A stretch of 46,619 nucleotides of DNA, taken from contig JAGOGO010000008.1 of assembly GCA_017996625.1 (NCBI GenBank), forward strand, positions 1 through 46,619. The letters run 5' to 3'. A program made the position numbers and the translations under genes. The notes under the pieces were generated by a model that was given only the letters and a program-made list of their open reading frames with translations, had not been told where the DNA came from and made no database searches. Positions 33,888 to 42,176 of this stretch are shown in pieces. This stretch comes from Deltaproteobacteria bacterium (GTDB lineage: Bacteria; Desulfobacterota; WTBG01; JAGOGO01). Positions within the stretch are counted from its first letter, which is position 1, and each line of letters begins with the position of its first letter.

Positions 33888-34892
33888 TTAGAACTTTCCT
33901 GCAATCAACGCTCCGCACTGTGGGCACGTTGAGTCCTTCATGATATTTCGACCCGAATACCCGTTCCGCGTAATCACGATTTGTCCGCATCGGGGGCATT
34001 CTGTATTGTTGACCTGCAAAGGAACATTGCCCAGATAGACAAAGTGAAGTCCATTCTTCTTTCCCAAATCAAAAGCCTGCTCCATGGTATCAAGTGGTGT
34101 AAGTTCCGATGCACTGAACTCCCCCGTTGGATAAAAGCGGCTTATATGCCAAGGAATGTCACGATCGACCTCTGCAATAAACCCGGCAATAGCCGCGAGT
34201 TCTTCCGGCGAGTCATTTTCATGCGGTACCACCAGCGTCGTAACCTCAGTCCAGATGCCGACCTCCCTCAGCCGGCGAATTGTTTCCAGTACCGGCTCCA
34301 GACGGGCATGGCAGATCTTCCGGTAAAACCGTTCCTGAAATGACTTGAGATCCACATTACAGGCATCAAGATAGGGCGCAATGCTCAGCAATGCCTCCGC
34401 GGTCATATAGCCGTTAGTTACAAAGATGTTGGCCAGCCCTTCTTTTTTGGCAAGTCGGGCAATGTCGAATGCATATTCAAAAAAAATCGTTGGTTCGGTA
34501 TAGGTGTACGCTATGCTTTCACATTCGTATTCTTTGGCCGCCCGAATAATCTGGTCTGGTGTGAGTTGATACCCGAGCCGGCTGGCCTCATCCCGATGCT
34601 GTGCTTGAGATATTTCCCAGTTCTGGCAGAAGCCACACTGAAAGTTGCAGCCCATTGCCGCGATTGAAAAAGTCAGCGAACCAGGTAGAAAATGGTAGAG
34701 CGGCTTTTTCTCGATGGGATCGCAGTTCGTCGCCACCACCGATCCATAGGTATGCGTGTAGAGAATACCGTCCCTGTTCTCCCGCACCCCGCACACTCCC
34801 CTCTGAGAGGGAGCAATAAGACAATGATGGGCACAGAGAAAGCACCGCACTTTGTGATTCCTGCTTGATCTCCACAGCATCGCTTCCTTCAT
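33888..34892 (-). CDS. amrS: AmrS-type radical SAM protein (AmmeMemoRadiSam system)
   Basis: The start at ATG 34892 (MKEAMLWRSS) has GGGAG 8 nt upstream and gives 334 residues, the family norm. Features are an N-terminal cysteine pair region (CFLCAHHCLIAPSQRGVCGV), the radical-SAM motif Cys82-x3-Cys86-x2-Cys89 (GCNFQCGFCQNWEIS), YTYTEPTIFFEYAFD, and a C-terminal zinc-ribbon (CPRCGQIV...CPQCGAL). AmrS is related to pyruvate-formate-lyase activating enzymes and is usually linked to Memo and AMMECR1 proteins. Neither partner is adjacent here; its exact substrate is unknown. Confidence 0.93.
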   Translation of the reverse strand: MKEAMLWRSSRNHKVRCFLCAHHCLIAPSQRGVCGVRENRDGILYTHTYGSVVATNCDPIEKKPLYHFLPGSLTFSIAAMGCNFQCGFCQNWEISQAQHRDEASRLGYQLTPDQIIRAAKEYECESIAYTYTEPTIFFEYAFDIARLAKKEGLANIFVTNGYMTAEALLSIAPYLDACNVDLKSFQERFYRKICHARLEPVLETIRRLREVGIWTEVTTLVVPHENDSPEELAAIAGFIAEVDRDIPWHISRFYPTGEFSASELTPLDTMEQAFDLGKKNGLHFVYLGNVPLQVNNTECPRCGQIVITRNGYSGRNIMKDSTCPQCGALIAGKF

Positions 34893-35092
34893 CAGTATTA
34901 CTCCCGACGATTCCATAGTATCGCGGTACACTGCCATCTCCTCTCTGGCATGCTTGTTACTTCCTCCCGCACTCGCCTCACGTTACGAGTATCGCGCCGG
35001 ATTAATTCCGAACCATAAATCCTGGCTCTTGATGAAGTGCGAGACAGAACCAAGGATCAGCGACCTCACGTCTTGAATGTCGATGACATCGT

Positions 35093-35158
35093 AAAAAGCG
35101 CCAGTAAGCCGCGTGGCGGCAACCTATGAGCAACGAAGTGATGCCCACTTCGTTGGAA
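35093..35158. repeat. 63-bp element, third copy, inverted
   Basis: Reads as the reverse complement of the unit at 31744-31869, with homology extending a few bases further (GTAAAAAGCGCC against GGCGCTTTTTAC). Confidence 0.9.
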
Positions 35159-35160
35159 GT

Positions 35161-35310
35161 CCCGCCTTCGGCGGGGGATATTGAACTGAGGCGCAACCCG
35201 CCTTCCGGGGATAAAGAGCTGATCCCGCTTCGAGCGGGACTTCGGCGGGGAATAATCACGCCAACGGCGTGACTGAAGCGCAGCCATCTGTCCCGCGCCA
35301 CGCGGGATTA
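35161..35310. repeat. Cluster of five consecutive GC-rich mini-hairpins
   Basis: Within 150 bp: CCCGCC-ttc-GGCGGG, CCCGCC-tt-CCGGGG (imperfect), TCCCGC-ttcga-GCGGGA, CACGCC-aac-GGCGTG, and TCCCGCG-cca-CGCGGGA (35291-35307). The last recurs at 39292-39308. The region continues into CGTCATTCCCAAG and a TTTTTACGACTCCATCAA motif at 35332-35349. No gene is supported between 34893 and 35375. Confidence 0.7.
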
Positions 35311-35375
35311 TTTCGTCATTCCCAAGTCGACTTTTTACGACTCCATCAATGTTGAATTGTGAATCTTGACTCCTT

Positions 35376-36167
35376 CTAGTACCTCTGACAGCTTTCACAC
35401 CAACATGCGGAATGACAGGCAATCATTCCCCAGGCAAGATCTCCTCCACATTTGGGACAGCTGCCACCCTTGCTGCGATCGGAAATCAGAAAACCGGATG
35501 GGAGCACCGAATGCCGTGCGGCACAAGCTACAGCAGCCGTAAGAACGTACCTGATTTTCCAAAAGATATTCTCAACCGCCTGTTCCTTGAGATCCCCGGC
35601 CTTGTGGCGTGGATGAACGCCCGCCTGAAAGAGGATTTCATCTGCATACACCGGCCCAATTCCAGCAACTACTTCCTGCTTCATCAGAGCCGACTTTGCC
35701 GTGATTCTTCGTTTTTCGAGCGATTCACACAAATAAGCAGCAGAGAAATCCGTCCCCAGAGCATCCGGCCCAATATGATGATCTTCGATAAAATGCTCGA
35801 CGCTTTTTGCCAGCATCACTCTTCCCGCTCTTCGCTGACAGTCATAAACAAAATGCTGCCCGTTCATGAAGGTAATATCGAGACAGTTGCCAACCGGTTG
35901 TTGAAACGCCTTATCCGTGCAGGTAGCGATTCCGGCACCGCTGAAATCCAGAACAAGAATCCACCCGTTTTCGGCAATAAGGAAAAGAACCTTTCCGTGC
36001 CGATGGACAGCACAAAAACGTGTTTCCATGAGGGAATTCCTGAGGTCGACGAAGGAAATACGCTCAAGGATGTCGTGGTTGTACACAGCAACAGCGTCGA
36101 TTGTCTCATGCAAAGCAGCGGCTTCCACCGACTGGCGGTAAATTTCTACCTGCGGCAGCTCGGGCAT
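35376..36167 (-). CDS. Fpg/MutM-family DNA glycosylase, divergent
   Basis: The start is fixed at ATG 36167 because mature Fpg needs Pro directly after Met (MPELPQVE), and AAGGGGGG lies upstream; 263 residues. Pro1, Glu2 and the beta-hairpin lysine (HGK, Lys59) are kept. The helix-two-turn-helix segment reads VVAGIGPVYADEILFQAGVHP, with Pro at 172 where nearly all Fpg have Asn. The zinc finger cysteines are present (237, 240, 257, 260), but the catalytic Arg region is replaced by IACHSACWCESC. The lesion-probing HLGMSG is LDFSGAG. It may be a glycosylase with changed specificity or reduced activity. Confidence 0.85.
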   Translation of the reverse strand: MPELPQVEIYRQSVEAAALHETIDAVAVYNHDILERISFVDLRNSLMETRFCAVHRHGKVLFLIAENGWILVLDFSGAGIATCTDKAFQQPVGNCLDITFMNGQHFVYDCQRRAGRVMLAKSVEHFIEDHHIGPDALGTDFSAAYLCESLEKRRITAKSALMKQEVVAGIGPVYADEILFQAGVHPRHKAGDLKEQAVENIFWKIRYVLTAAVACAARHSVLPSGFLISDRSKGGSCPKCGGDLAWGMIACHSACWCESCQRY

Positions 36168-37159
36168 GACTACTGCCCCCCTTCGTAGCATTTCACTCCC
36201 CATTTTTCCTGAACAAAATGTCTGCACTCAGCGCTGTCCGGTACGGTGGATCAGGCTCGTTCATTTCGACAGGCCAGCTCATTAACGATCACACCTTGTT
36301 CGTGAACTCTTCTTCGATCAGGAAAAATCTGCCCGCATCGCTCCTCTCCCATTACGGCCGGCCTTACGGGTATTCTTTTTCTGTTGTATGAGATCAAGCC
36401 ATACCTTGGAAATAGGGTAAACCTAGTATTTCCCCCTACAGCCATCGGTATTTTTTTGTAAGGTCGCGGCAGCATCAAGCAACCATGCCACCAGATCTTC
36501 TTCGAACACCGTGGAAAGCAGCCCACCAAGGTCAGGATGTTCCTGCTGCATTGTTGCAATTTGGACTGCCGAAGTTCCGCTGTCAGGCGCGGCCGACATC
36601 GTGCCACAGACGAAATACAGCACCCCACTGGCCTAAATACTGATAATCTTGCATATACGAACGGCTGTGGTGTTCTCACACTTGTAACAGTGTTGTTTGT
36701 GATGGGAACAAAATCGATGGAGTCATAAAAATCTTCTTGGAGACGACGAAATAATCCCGCGCCGTCAGGGATCGAAGAGTATAGGGCGACCGCGGCCGGC
36801 GCGAGCCGAAGAATCTCGTTTTGGAGGTGCTTGTCATCGTGAGATCCTTCGTCCTGCTACCAGCGGAACTCAGGATGACAAACACCTCTCTCGGCAAGTT
36901 ATCGGACAGGTTCTGCATCCCCCTCGCGAAGGGGAAATCTCCATCGACAAACAGCGGGCTGCGCGTTAGCTCAGTATACCCAGCTGACAAGCTGCTCTTT
37001 TTACGATTTCGTCAAATTGAAGAGCAGCTGACAAGGGCGAAAACATACTCGCTTCGAAGAAAGGGATCTGGTCAGTGAGTGACATGAACTCTGAGATCAC
37101 TCTAGACAGATTCCGATATCGAAATATCAAAAGGCCACTCGGCCGTAAGGAGGGCTTTC
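36168..37159. other. Nearly 1-kb spacer, no supported gene
   Basis: Between Fpg and Hsp20. Short minus-strand frames (for example 36423-36623, with coding-like composition but no ribosome binding site) may be a decayed gene. At 36820-36890 there is a GAGATCCTTCGTC...CAGGATGAC dispersed-repeat remnant. At 36990-37029 a stem-loop is listed separately. A small GGCC-actc-GGCC hairpin (37131-37144) precedes the hsp20 ribosome binding site. Confidence 0.45.
36990..37029. repeat. Stem-loop with TTTTTACGA motif in loop
   Basis: AGCTGCTCTT / AAGAGCAGCT form a 10-bp stem around a 20-nt loop containing TTTACGATTTCGTCAAATTG. CAGCTGACAAG occurs as a direct repeat at both ends. The loop motif resembles 35332-35349 and, inverted, 35083-35100. 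Confidence 0.6.
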
Positions 37160-37612
37160 ATGGGAAGACAGCGCACTTCATCGAAAGAGGGATCAGTACG
37201 GCCACTGTCAATGGATAAAAACCCGTTTGGCGATATAATCTTCGAACAGCTCAGTCCACAATGGGCAGGTGCGACAGGCAAGAAAGATCAGTGGATGCCG
37301 GATGTCGACTTTTATGAAATAGACGGCCACTATCATGTATGCATAGACCTGCCCGGGATGAAGAAAGAGGATATCATTATTGATATTGATGGAACATTGC
37401 TCTCGGTAAGCGGCAAGCGAGAAGCAGAAGCAGCAGCGGATCAGAATGCTGAATATTTCCTCAACGAACTGCCGTCAGGCTATTTTTCCCGTTGCCTGCA
37501 GCTTCCCGGAGAAGTGCAGGAAAAGAATGTGAAAGCGAACTATGAAGGCGGGGTACTCTCTCTGATTCTGCCGCCAAAAGAAATCAAGAAAAAGAAAATC
37601 GACATTTACTGA
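37160..37612 (+). CDS. Hsp20/alpha-crystallin small heat-shock protein
   Basis: This 150-residue protein has an alpha-crystallin domain at about 45-140 (PDVDFYEIDGHYHVCIDLPG, KKEDIIIDIDGTLLSVSGKR, ANYEGGVLSLILPPKE). The C-terminal IKKKKIDIY tail has I-x-I-like ends. A perfect AAGGAGG lies 6 nt before the ATG. Small heat-shock proteins hold unfolded proteins for refolding. It lies 151 bp ahead of and co-directional with htrA, forming a proteostasis pair; a shared promoter is possible but not seen. Confidence 0.93.
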   Translation: MGRQRTSSKEGSVRPLSMDKNPFGDIIFEQLSPQWAGATGKKDQWMPDVDFYEIDGHYHVCIDLPGMKKEDIIIDIDGTLLSVSGKREAEAAADQNAEYFLNELPSGYFSRCLQLPGEVQEKNVKANYEGGVLSLILPPKEIKKKKIDIY

Positions 37613-37763
37613 AAGAGCCAGATACCTGAGGGCACCACCAGAGAACAGTCGTACTCGCATTCTTCACAACAGAAACATTCCGCGATCCCCCGACACCAAA
37701 AAGAGATCAGTAGGGCGGACGTGTTATAACAAAGTCGACACCATGGCTTAGGAGAAACTGATC

Positions 37764-39251
37764 ATGGACAGCAAACAGCAGAGTATCGTTACGTCGGGGG
37801 TGAAACTGACTCCTTCGATCCTTTGTATCGTCATTGTGCTGTTCTCAGGCGTTGGCATTCTCGCTGCATGGTCACAGACAACCACACCTCTTTTTACGCT
37901 CGGACAGTTCTCTCAGGCACTCAACACTGCAGCCGAAGGGGCTATTCCGACTGTGGTATTTGTGCAGGTGGAGAAAACCGTGGGAGAGCCATCCGGAGAG
38001 GATCCTTTCAGCTCCAACAATCCCTTTGATCTTTTTAGTGATGAGCTTCTCAGACGATTCTTCGGACAGCAGTCTCCCCGGCCGGAATCTCAGCGTGGGT
38101 ATCGTCAGATGGAAATGGGATCAGGCTTTATCATTTCTTCTGATGGTGTGATCCTTACCAGCAACCATGTCGTAGGAGAAGCGAACAGTATACTGGTGCG
38201 GTTATCTAATGGGAAGGAGTTCCGTGCCCAGGTGATTGGTACCGACCCGCCGTCAGATGTAGCGGTCATCAAGATCAACAGTAGTGAAGCGCTGCCTGCT
38301 CTTCCTCTTGGAGATTCCGATGCTTTACTGGTAGGAGAATTGGTCATGGCGATAGGCAATCCATTTGGGCTATCCCAAACGCTGACCACCGGAATAGTTA
38401 GTGCCAAAGGCAGAGCGAACCTCGGTATTGCCGACTACGAGGACTTCATCCAAACTGATGCTTCCATTAATCCCGGAAATTCCGGAGGTCCGCTCATCAA
38501 TATGAGGGGTGAAGCCATAGGCGTCAATACGGCCATCTTTTCTCAGAGTGGAGGGAACCTGGGAATCGGCTTTGCCGTACCCATCAACATGGTCAAGGCG
38601 ATCATGAACCAGCTCATTGAGCACGGCGTTGTATCCCGAGGTTTCCTCGGCGTTTCCGTCCAAACCCTTACAGATACACTTCGAGAGTCATTCAACCTGG
38701 CCGATACTACACGAGGAGTTATCATCACTAATGTCATGCAGGATTCACCGGCCGACAAGGCAGGCCTGAAACGAGGAGATATCATCACCGGGTATACTAA
38801 CCAGCCAATAGAAGAAGCGGCCCCGTTCAGAAATCTGATCGCGATGGCAGCTCCGGGAAGCACCATAACGCTCACCCTTATTCGAGATAAAGAAGAGCAG
38901 CATGTTCCGGTCACTCTGGGGGCATTAAAAAGTGAACGTCCTTCTCGTCCTCAAAAAAATGAGACAACCGACAAGCTCGGTTTGACGGTAGAGGAGCTTA
39001 CTCCCGAAATTGTGACACGGCTCGGCTACCAAGGCTTAGAAGGTGTCGTCGTTACCCGGGTTGCTTCGAACAGCCTCTCAGCTGCAGCCGGTCTTGAGCC
39101 GGATATGCTGATCAGTGAAGTCAATAAGAAGCCGATTTCTTCAGTGGATGAATTTCTCGCAGAGATACGAAGCCAGTTAGATAAAAAGCAGATACTTCTG
39201 TTTGTACACTCCGGCACTTCTTCACAGTACCTCACAGTGCCGCTCGGATAA
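37764..39251 (+). CDS. degP: Periplasmic serine protease HtrA/DegP (Do family)
   Basis: This 495-residue protein has an N-terminal signal anchor (ILCIVIVLFSGVGILAAW), then a trypsin-like domain with His135 (TSNHVVGEA), Asp165 (PPSDVAVIKI) and Ser240 (INPGNSGGPLI). Two PDZ domains follow (about 300-390, GFLGVSVQTL, and about 405-495, KLGLTVEELTPEI), so it is the two-PDZ DegP-like type. The linker FSSNNPFDLFSDELLRRFFG is the usual LA-loop region. It degrades or chaperones misfolded envelope proteins. AGGAG lies 8 nt before the ATG. Confidence 0.95.
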   Translation: MDSKQQSIVTSGVKLTPSILCIVIVLFSGVGILAAWSQTTTPLFTLGQFSQALNTAAEGAIPTVVFVQVEKTVGEPSGEDPFSSNNPFDLFSDELLRRFFGQQSPRPESQRGYRQMEMGSGFIISSDGVILTSNHVVGEANSILVRLSNGKEFRAQVIGTDPPSDVAVIKINSSEALPALPLGDSDALLVGELVMAIGNPFGLSQTLTTGIVSAKGRANLGIADYEDFIQTDASINPGNSGGPLINMRGEAIGVNTAIFSQSGGNLGIGFAVPINMVKAIMNQLIEHGVVSRGFLGVSVQTLTDTLRESFNLADTTRGVIITNVMQDSPADKAGLKRGDIITGYTNQPIEEAAPFRNLIAMAAPGSTITLTLIRDKEEQHVPVTLGALKSERPSRPQKNETTDKLGLTVEELTPEIVTRLGYQGLEGVVVTRVASNSLSAAAGLEPDMLISEVNKKPISSVDEFLAEIRSQLDKKQILLFVHSGTSSQYLTVPLG

Positions 39252-39290
39252 GCAGTAGGGAGATAGAAGTGAAGCGCATGGAGCAGTGGA

Positions 39291-39309
39291 GTCCCGCGCC
39301 ACGCGGGAT
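39291..39309. repeat. Copy of the TCCCGCG-cca-CGCGGGA hairpin
   Basis: GTCCCGCGCCACGCGGGAT is identical over 19 nt to 35290-35308. It follows the htrA stop and may work as a weak transcription end; there is no T-run. The rest of the 205-bp spacer to glgC shows nothing else. Confidence 0.7.
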
Positions 39310-39456
39310 AACTCGCACCATTCTTCTCGTATGAAAATCACGATCATGCATCATTGTTGTCGGATCCAGGTGAGGGCACGCATACGTTAGACATTCGCGG
39401 CGGGGGCGCCGCTCCCACAAGGGCGGGGTTCAAGGGGAAATATTTACTCTTTTCGT

Positions 39457-40692
39457 TCAGTCCAGAATGCAGCCCTGAGGGACTACCACTACACCGGTTT
39501 CAGAAACCGTAAATCTGCGGCGGTCCTCGTCAGCATCATATCCGATTGAATAATGAGCAGGGATCACAATACCTTCATCGACAACTGTTTTTCGAAGCCG
39601 GGCATGCTCACCTACACTGACCCCTTTCATCAGAATTGAATGATCCACTACTGCCGAAGGCTCAACTCGCACAAAGGGCGAAAGGATCGAATCATGAACA
39701 TATCCATCGGTGATGACGCATCCGTTACACAGCAGCGCATTGTTGATCATACCTTCCTTATTCCCTTTTTTTCCTTCAGCAGACGCCTTCGAATTAATGA
39801 TCTTTGCCGGAGGAGCCTGCTCTTGAAACGTCCTCACCGGCCATTCCTCCTCATGCAGATTGAAGGGAGGATGCTCTTGCAGCAGTTCCTGGTGAGTTGC
39901 GTAGAATGCCGTGATGTTTCCCACATCCCGCCAGTAGTTGCTTTCCCCACACCCTTCGCTGCGAAAGGTATAGGCATAGACCGGGTTATTCTTGATCAGG
40001 AGCGGAATAATATCTTTTCCGAAATCATGATTTGTGTCGCGGCGTGCGTTATAGACCAGAGCTCGAACCAGCGATTCGGTCTTGAACACATATACGCCCA
40101 TGTTTGCCAGAGCCCGGGTCGGGTCGGTCGGCATTGGTCGAGGCCGTCTCGGTTTCTCTTGAAAACCGATTACCCGGAAGCGGTCGTCAACCTGGATAAC
40201 ACCCATGTGATGACATTCGCTGACCGGAAGAGGCACGCAGGCGAGGGTAGCATCGGCTTCTCTTTCCTGGTGAAACCTGATCATTTTTCGATAATCCATT
40301 TTATACACATGATCACCGGATAGGATCAGGACATGCTCCGGTCGATTCGCTTCAATCAACCCCAGATTCTGGAAGATAGAATCCGCTGTCCCCCGATACC
40401 ACGAATCCATATGCACTTTCTGTGGAGGCAGGTTGCGGACGAATTCTCCCAGCTCATGGTTGAAGATGCTCCATCCCCGCTGCATATGATCATCAAGGGT
40501 AGCATTGCTATACTGAGTAAGCAGATAAATGCGCCGGATGCCGGTATTGATACAGTTGGAAAGAGTGAAATCAATGATCCGGTAATTGCCGCCGAACGTT
40601 ACCGCCGGCTTGGCTTTGGATTTTGTAAGTGGATACAGCCGCTCTCCCTGGCCACCAGCCATAATCATAGTTAGAGTGGCATCCATACTCAT
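39457..40692 (-). CDS. glgC: Glucose-1-phosphate adenylyltransferase
   Basis: The start is taken at ATG 40692 (MSMDATLTMIMAGGQGERLY), with AGGTG upstream; ATG 40725 is an alternative. At 411 residues it is of normal length. The nucleotidyltransferase loop is GGQGERLYPLTKSKAKPAV, followed by the ADP-glucose-binding region (MDSWYRGTADSIFQNLGLI; LSGDHVYKMDY; GFQEKP). A left-handed beta-helix C-terminus contains a non-conserved insertion near 300-320 (SKASAEGKKGNKEG). It makes ADP-glucose, the committed step of bacterial glycogen synthesis. No other glycogen gene is adjacent. Confidence 0.96.
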   Translation of the reverse strand: MSMDATLTMIMAGGQGERLYPLTKSKAKPAVTFGGNYRIIDFTLSNCINTGIRRIYLLTQYSNATLDDHMQRGWSIFNHELGEFVRNLPPQKVHMDSWYRGTADSIFQNLGLIEANRPEHVLILSGDHVYKMDYRKMIRFHQEREADATLACVPLPVSECHHMGVIQVDDRFRVIGFQEKPRRPRPMPTDPTRALANMGVYVFKTESLVRALVYNARRDTNHDFGKDIIPLLIKNNPVYAYTFRSEGCGESNYWRDVGNITAFYATHQELLQEHPPFNLHEEEWPVRTFQEQAPPAKIINSKASAEGKKGNKEGMINNALLCNGCVITDGYVHDSILSPFVRVEPSAVVDHSILMKGVSVGEHARLRKTVVDEGIVIPAHYSIGYDADEDRRRFTVSETGVVVVPQGCILD

Positions 40693-40746
40693 AGGCAACG
40701 CACCTGTTCTCTGCATTGAAAGCACACTGGCGTACGATTCAATTGA

Positions 40747-40819
40747 TAAAAAAACATGAAGGGGTAAATCTGTACCCGCCCCTGGATGGCTCGTTTGAAT
40801 GCGTTCACCCCTTCATGTT
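40747..40819 (-). terminator. Long-loop terminator-like stem on the minus strand
   Basis: AACATGAAGGGGT (40753-40765) and ACCCCTTCATGTT (40807-40819) are perfect 13-bp arms around a 41-nt loop. On the minus strand the second arm runs into TTTTTTTATC. It lies between the LolA-like gene and glgC and probably ends the upstream transcript. Confidence 0.6.
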
Positions 40820-41174
40820 ATTTTGGCATCTGCATACAGCTGTCAGGATTTCTGGGGTCCTGGCAGGATATTGAAAAGGCTCATTCGCCCGTCGGCAGGA
40901 TACTGCCTGAAGCGCACCCACCGAAGCCTCTATCTACACCGGGAGGCGAGACTGACGAATTAGTGCTGCTGCTGACTCTGGCTTGTGAATTGCCGACTTC
41001 TGATTGCAGACTTTGGTCCTAAATTCAAAATCAGAACTCTCACATTCTAAATCGCACATGTCCAGAACAGGTACTGAAAGCTTTGATTTCCATAGTCCTG
41101 TTCCAGCCTATTGTCGCCAGCAGCGATCCCAAATCTTTAACCATTCTGCGACAGCCTGATTTCTAAGCAGCCTG
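40820..41174. other. Spacer with one dispersed repeat
   Basis: About 355 bp without a supported gene. It contains the second copy of the 26-nt repeat (41051-41076). Confidence 0.45.
41051..41076. repeat. 26-nt dispersed repeat, copy 2
   Basis: Direct copy of 28116-28141, 24 of 26 identical, nearly 13 kb away. Confidence 0.6.
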
Positions 41175-41894
41175 CTAAAGGCGCCAGAACTCTGATTCCA
41201 CTGCAGCAGGCAGCATTGTCAGAGAAAAGGCCTCATCCGGAACAGATGCCTCGTAGCGGACATCACTAATAGAACACTCTACCGTCGTTCCATCATAGTA
41301 GTCGATCGTCCGGACCGAAACCGGTGTGGGAACCCCTGTAACGAGAGTACTCTCTTCGAAAAGCTGACGTTTCCAAAGCCGACCGGCCATATCGTAAAGA
41401 TCCCGCTGTAGTGGAAGAAAAGTCTCATATGATATCCAGGTCACGAGTCGGGAGTAAAACCACTGTTCGCTTGGAATGGTTTCAACTTCATATGCTTCAG
41501 TGTTCCCGTGCATCGTAATGCCGTTCAGATGATGTTCTCCATCCAAAGCAAGAAAATCTGGATCAACGTAAGCTAAAGCAGTATCAAGTCGCACGTTGAA
41601 GTCCAGCATTCGCCGAACATCCTGTATTTCTCCTGCAGGAGATACAAGGATAAAGAATGCGTCCGTCTTTCCTTCCCTTTCGCTAATCAGACGGGCTACA
41701 CCTTTTACTTCTCGCGGTTGCACCAGTACAAGTAATGATTTTATACCGTCGGGAAGCTTTTTTCGTGCCTCCCGGGCCACCCACCAGCCAGTCCTTTCAT
41801 TTCCTTGCTTGAGAGTGACAGTCACGGTCCGCGTTGCAGCCGTGGCAGGCTCAAGAATATCTTTCATGAGCTTCCACGCAATGGTTCTCTGCAT
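41175..41894 (-). CDS. LolA-fold outer-membrane lipoprotein-sorting-like protein without signal peptide
   Basis: This 239-residue protein matches the beta-rich LolA-like family that contains SPADVKGT-type motifs (here QPREVKGVARLI, near 58-69) and the closing pattern YEASVPDEAFSLTML. Family members are normally periplasmic with a signal peptide and an N-terminal helix; this one begins MQRTIAWKLMKDILEPATAA and enters the first strands (RTVTVTLKQG) directly. AAGGAGA before the ATG and no good upstream start support this start. It could therefore be a cytoplasmic or truncated version. It lies upstream of the minus-strand terminator and glgC. Confidence 0.65.
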   Translation of the reverse strand: MQRTIAWKLMKDILEPATAATRTVTVTLKQGNERTGWWVAREARKKLPDGIKSLLVLVQPREVKGVARLISEREGKTDAFFILVSPAGEIQDVRRMLDFNVRLDTALAYVDPDFLALDGEHHLNGITMHGNTEAYEVETIPSEQWFYSRLVTWISYETFLPLQRDLYDMAGRLWKRQLFEESTLVTGVPTPVSVRTIDYYDGTTVECSISDVRYEASVPDEAFSLTMLPAAVESEFWRL

Positions 41895-42082
41895 TGTTCC
41901 GGTCTCCTTATATCCTGTCCGGTTCCAATACCGGATTCAAGCCATACTTCTTGGTATCCCATAATAGAAGTCACCTGGCGGACAGGAAATACGTGAATCC
42001 CTGTATTCTTCGCTACGCTTTCCGGTATTCTCCCGTACTGTCCATTAGTTCTGAGAGTACCATTAAAAGTGTAACGAGCGGA

Positions 42083-42106
42083 GGGCAGGCCAAGACCTGC
42101 CCCTAC
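42083..42106. repeat. GC-rich hairpin of the GTAGGGGCAG type
   Basis: GGGCAGG-ccaaga-CCTGCCC followed by CTAC; sibling of 17293-17318. Otherwise nothing was seen in the 282-bp spacer 41895-42176. Confidence 0.5.
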
Positions 42107-42176
42107 GTCGTATCCGGCCTATTACTGATTGCTCTTTGCTCTATGCTCAGCTGCTCCTTAGCTGTCTCCAAGTCTA

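Noticed and set aside
35412-36188. 258-codon plus frame
   Set aside because: Antisense shadow of the Fpg-family gene.
36251-36679. 142-codon minus frame and an overlapping 66-codon frame
   Set aside because: Neither has a ribosome binding site; the shorter has coding-like composition, so it is mentioned as possible gene debris but not annotated.
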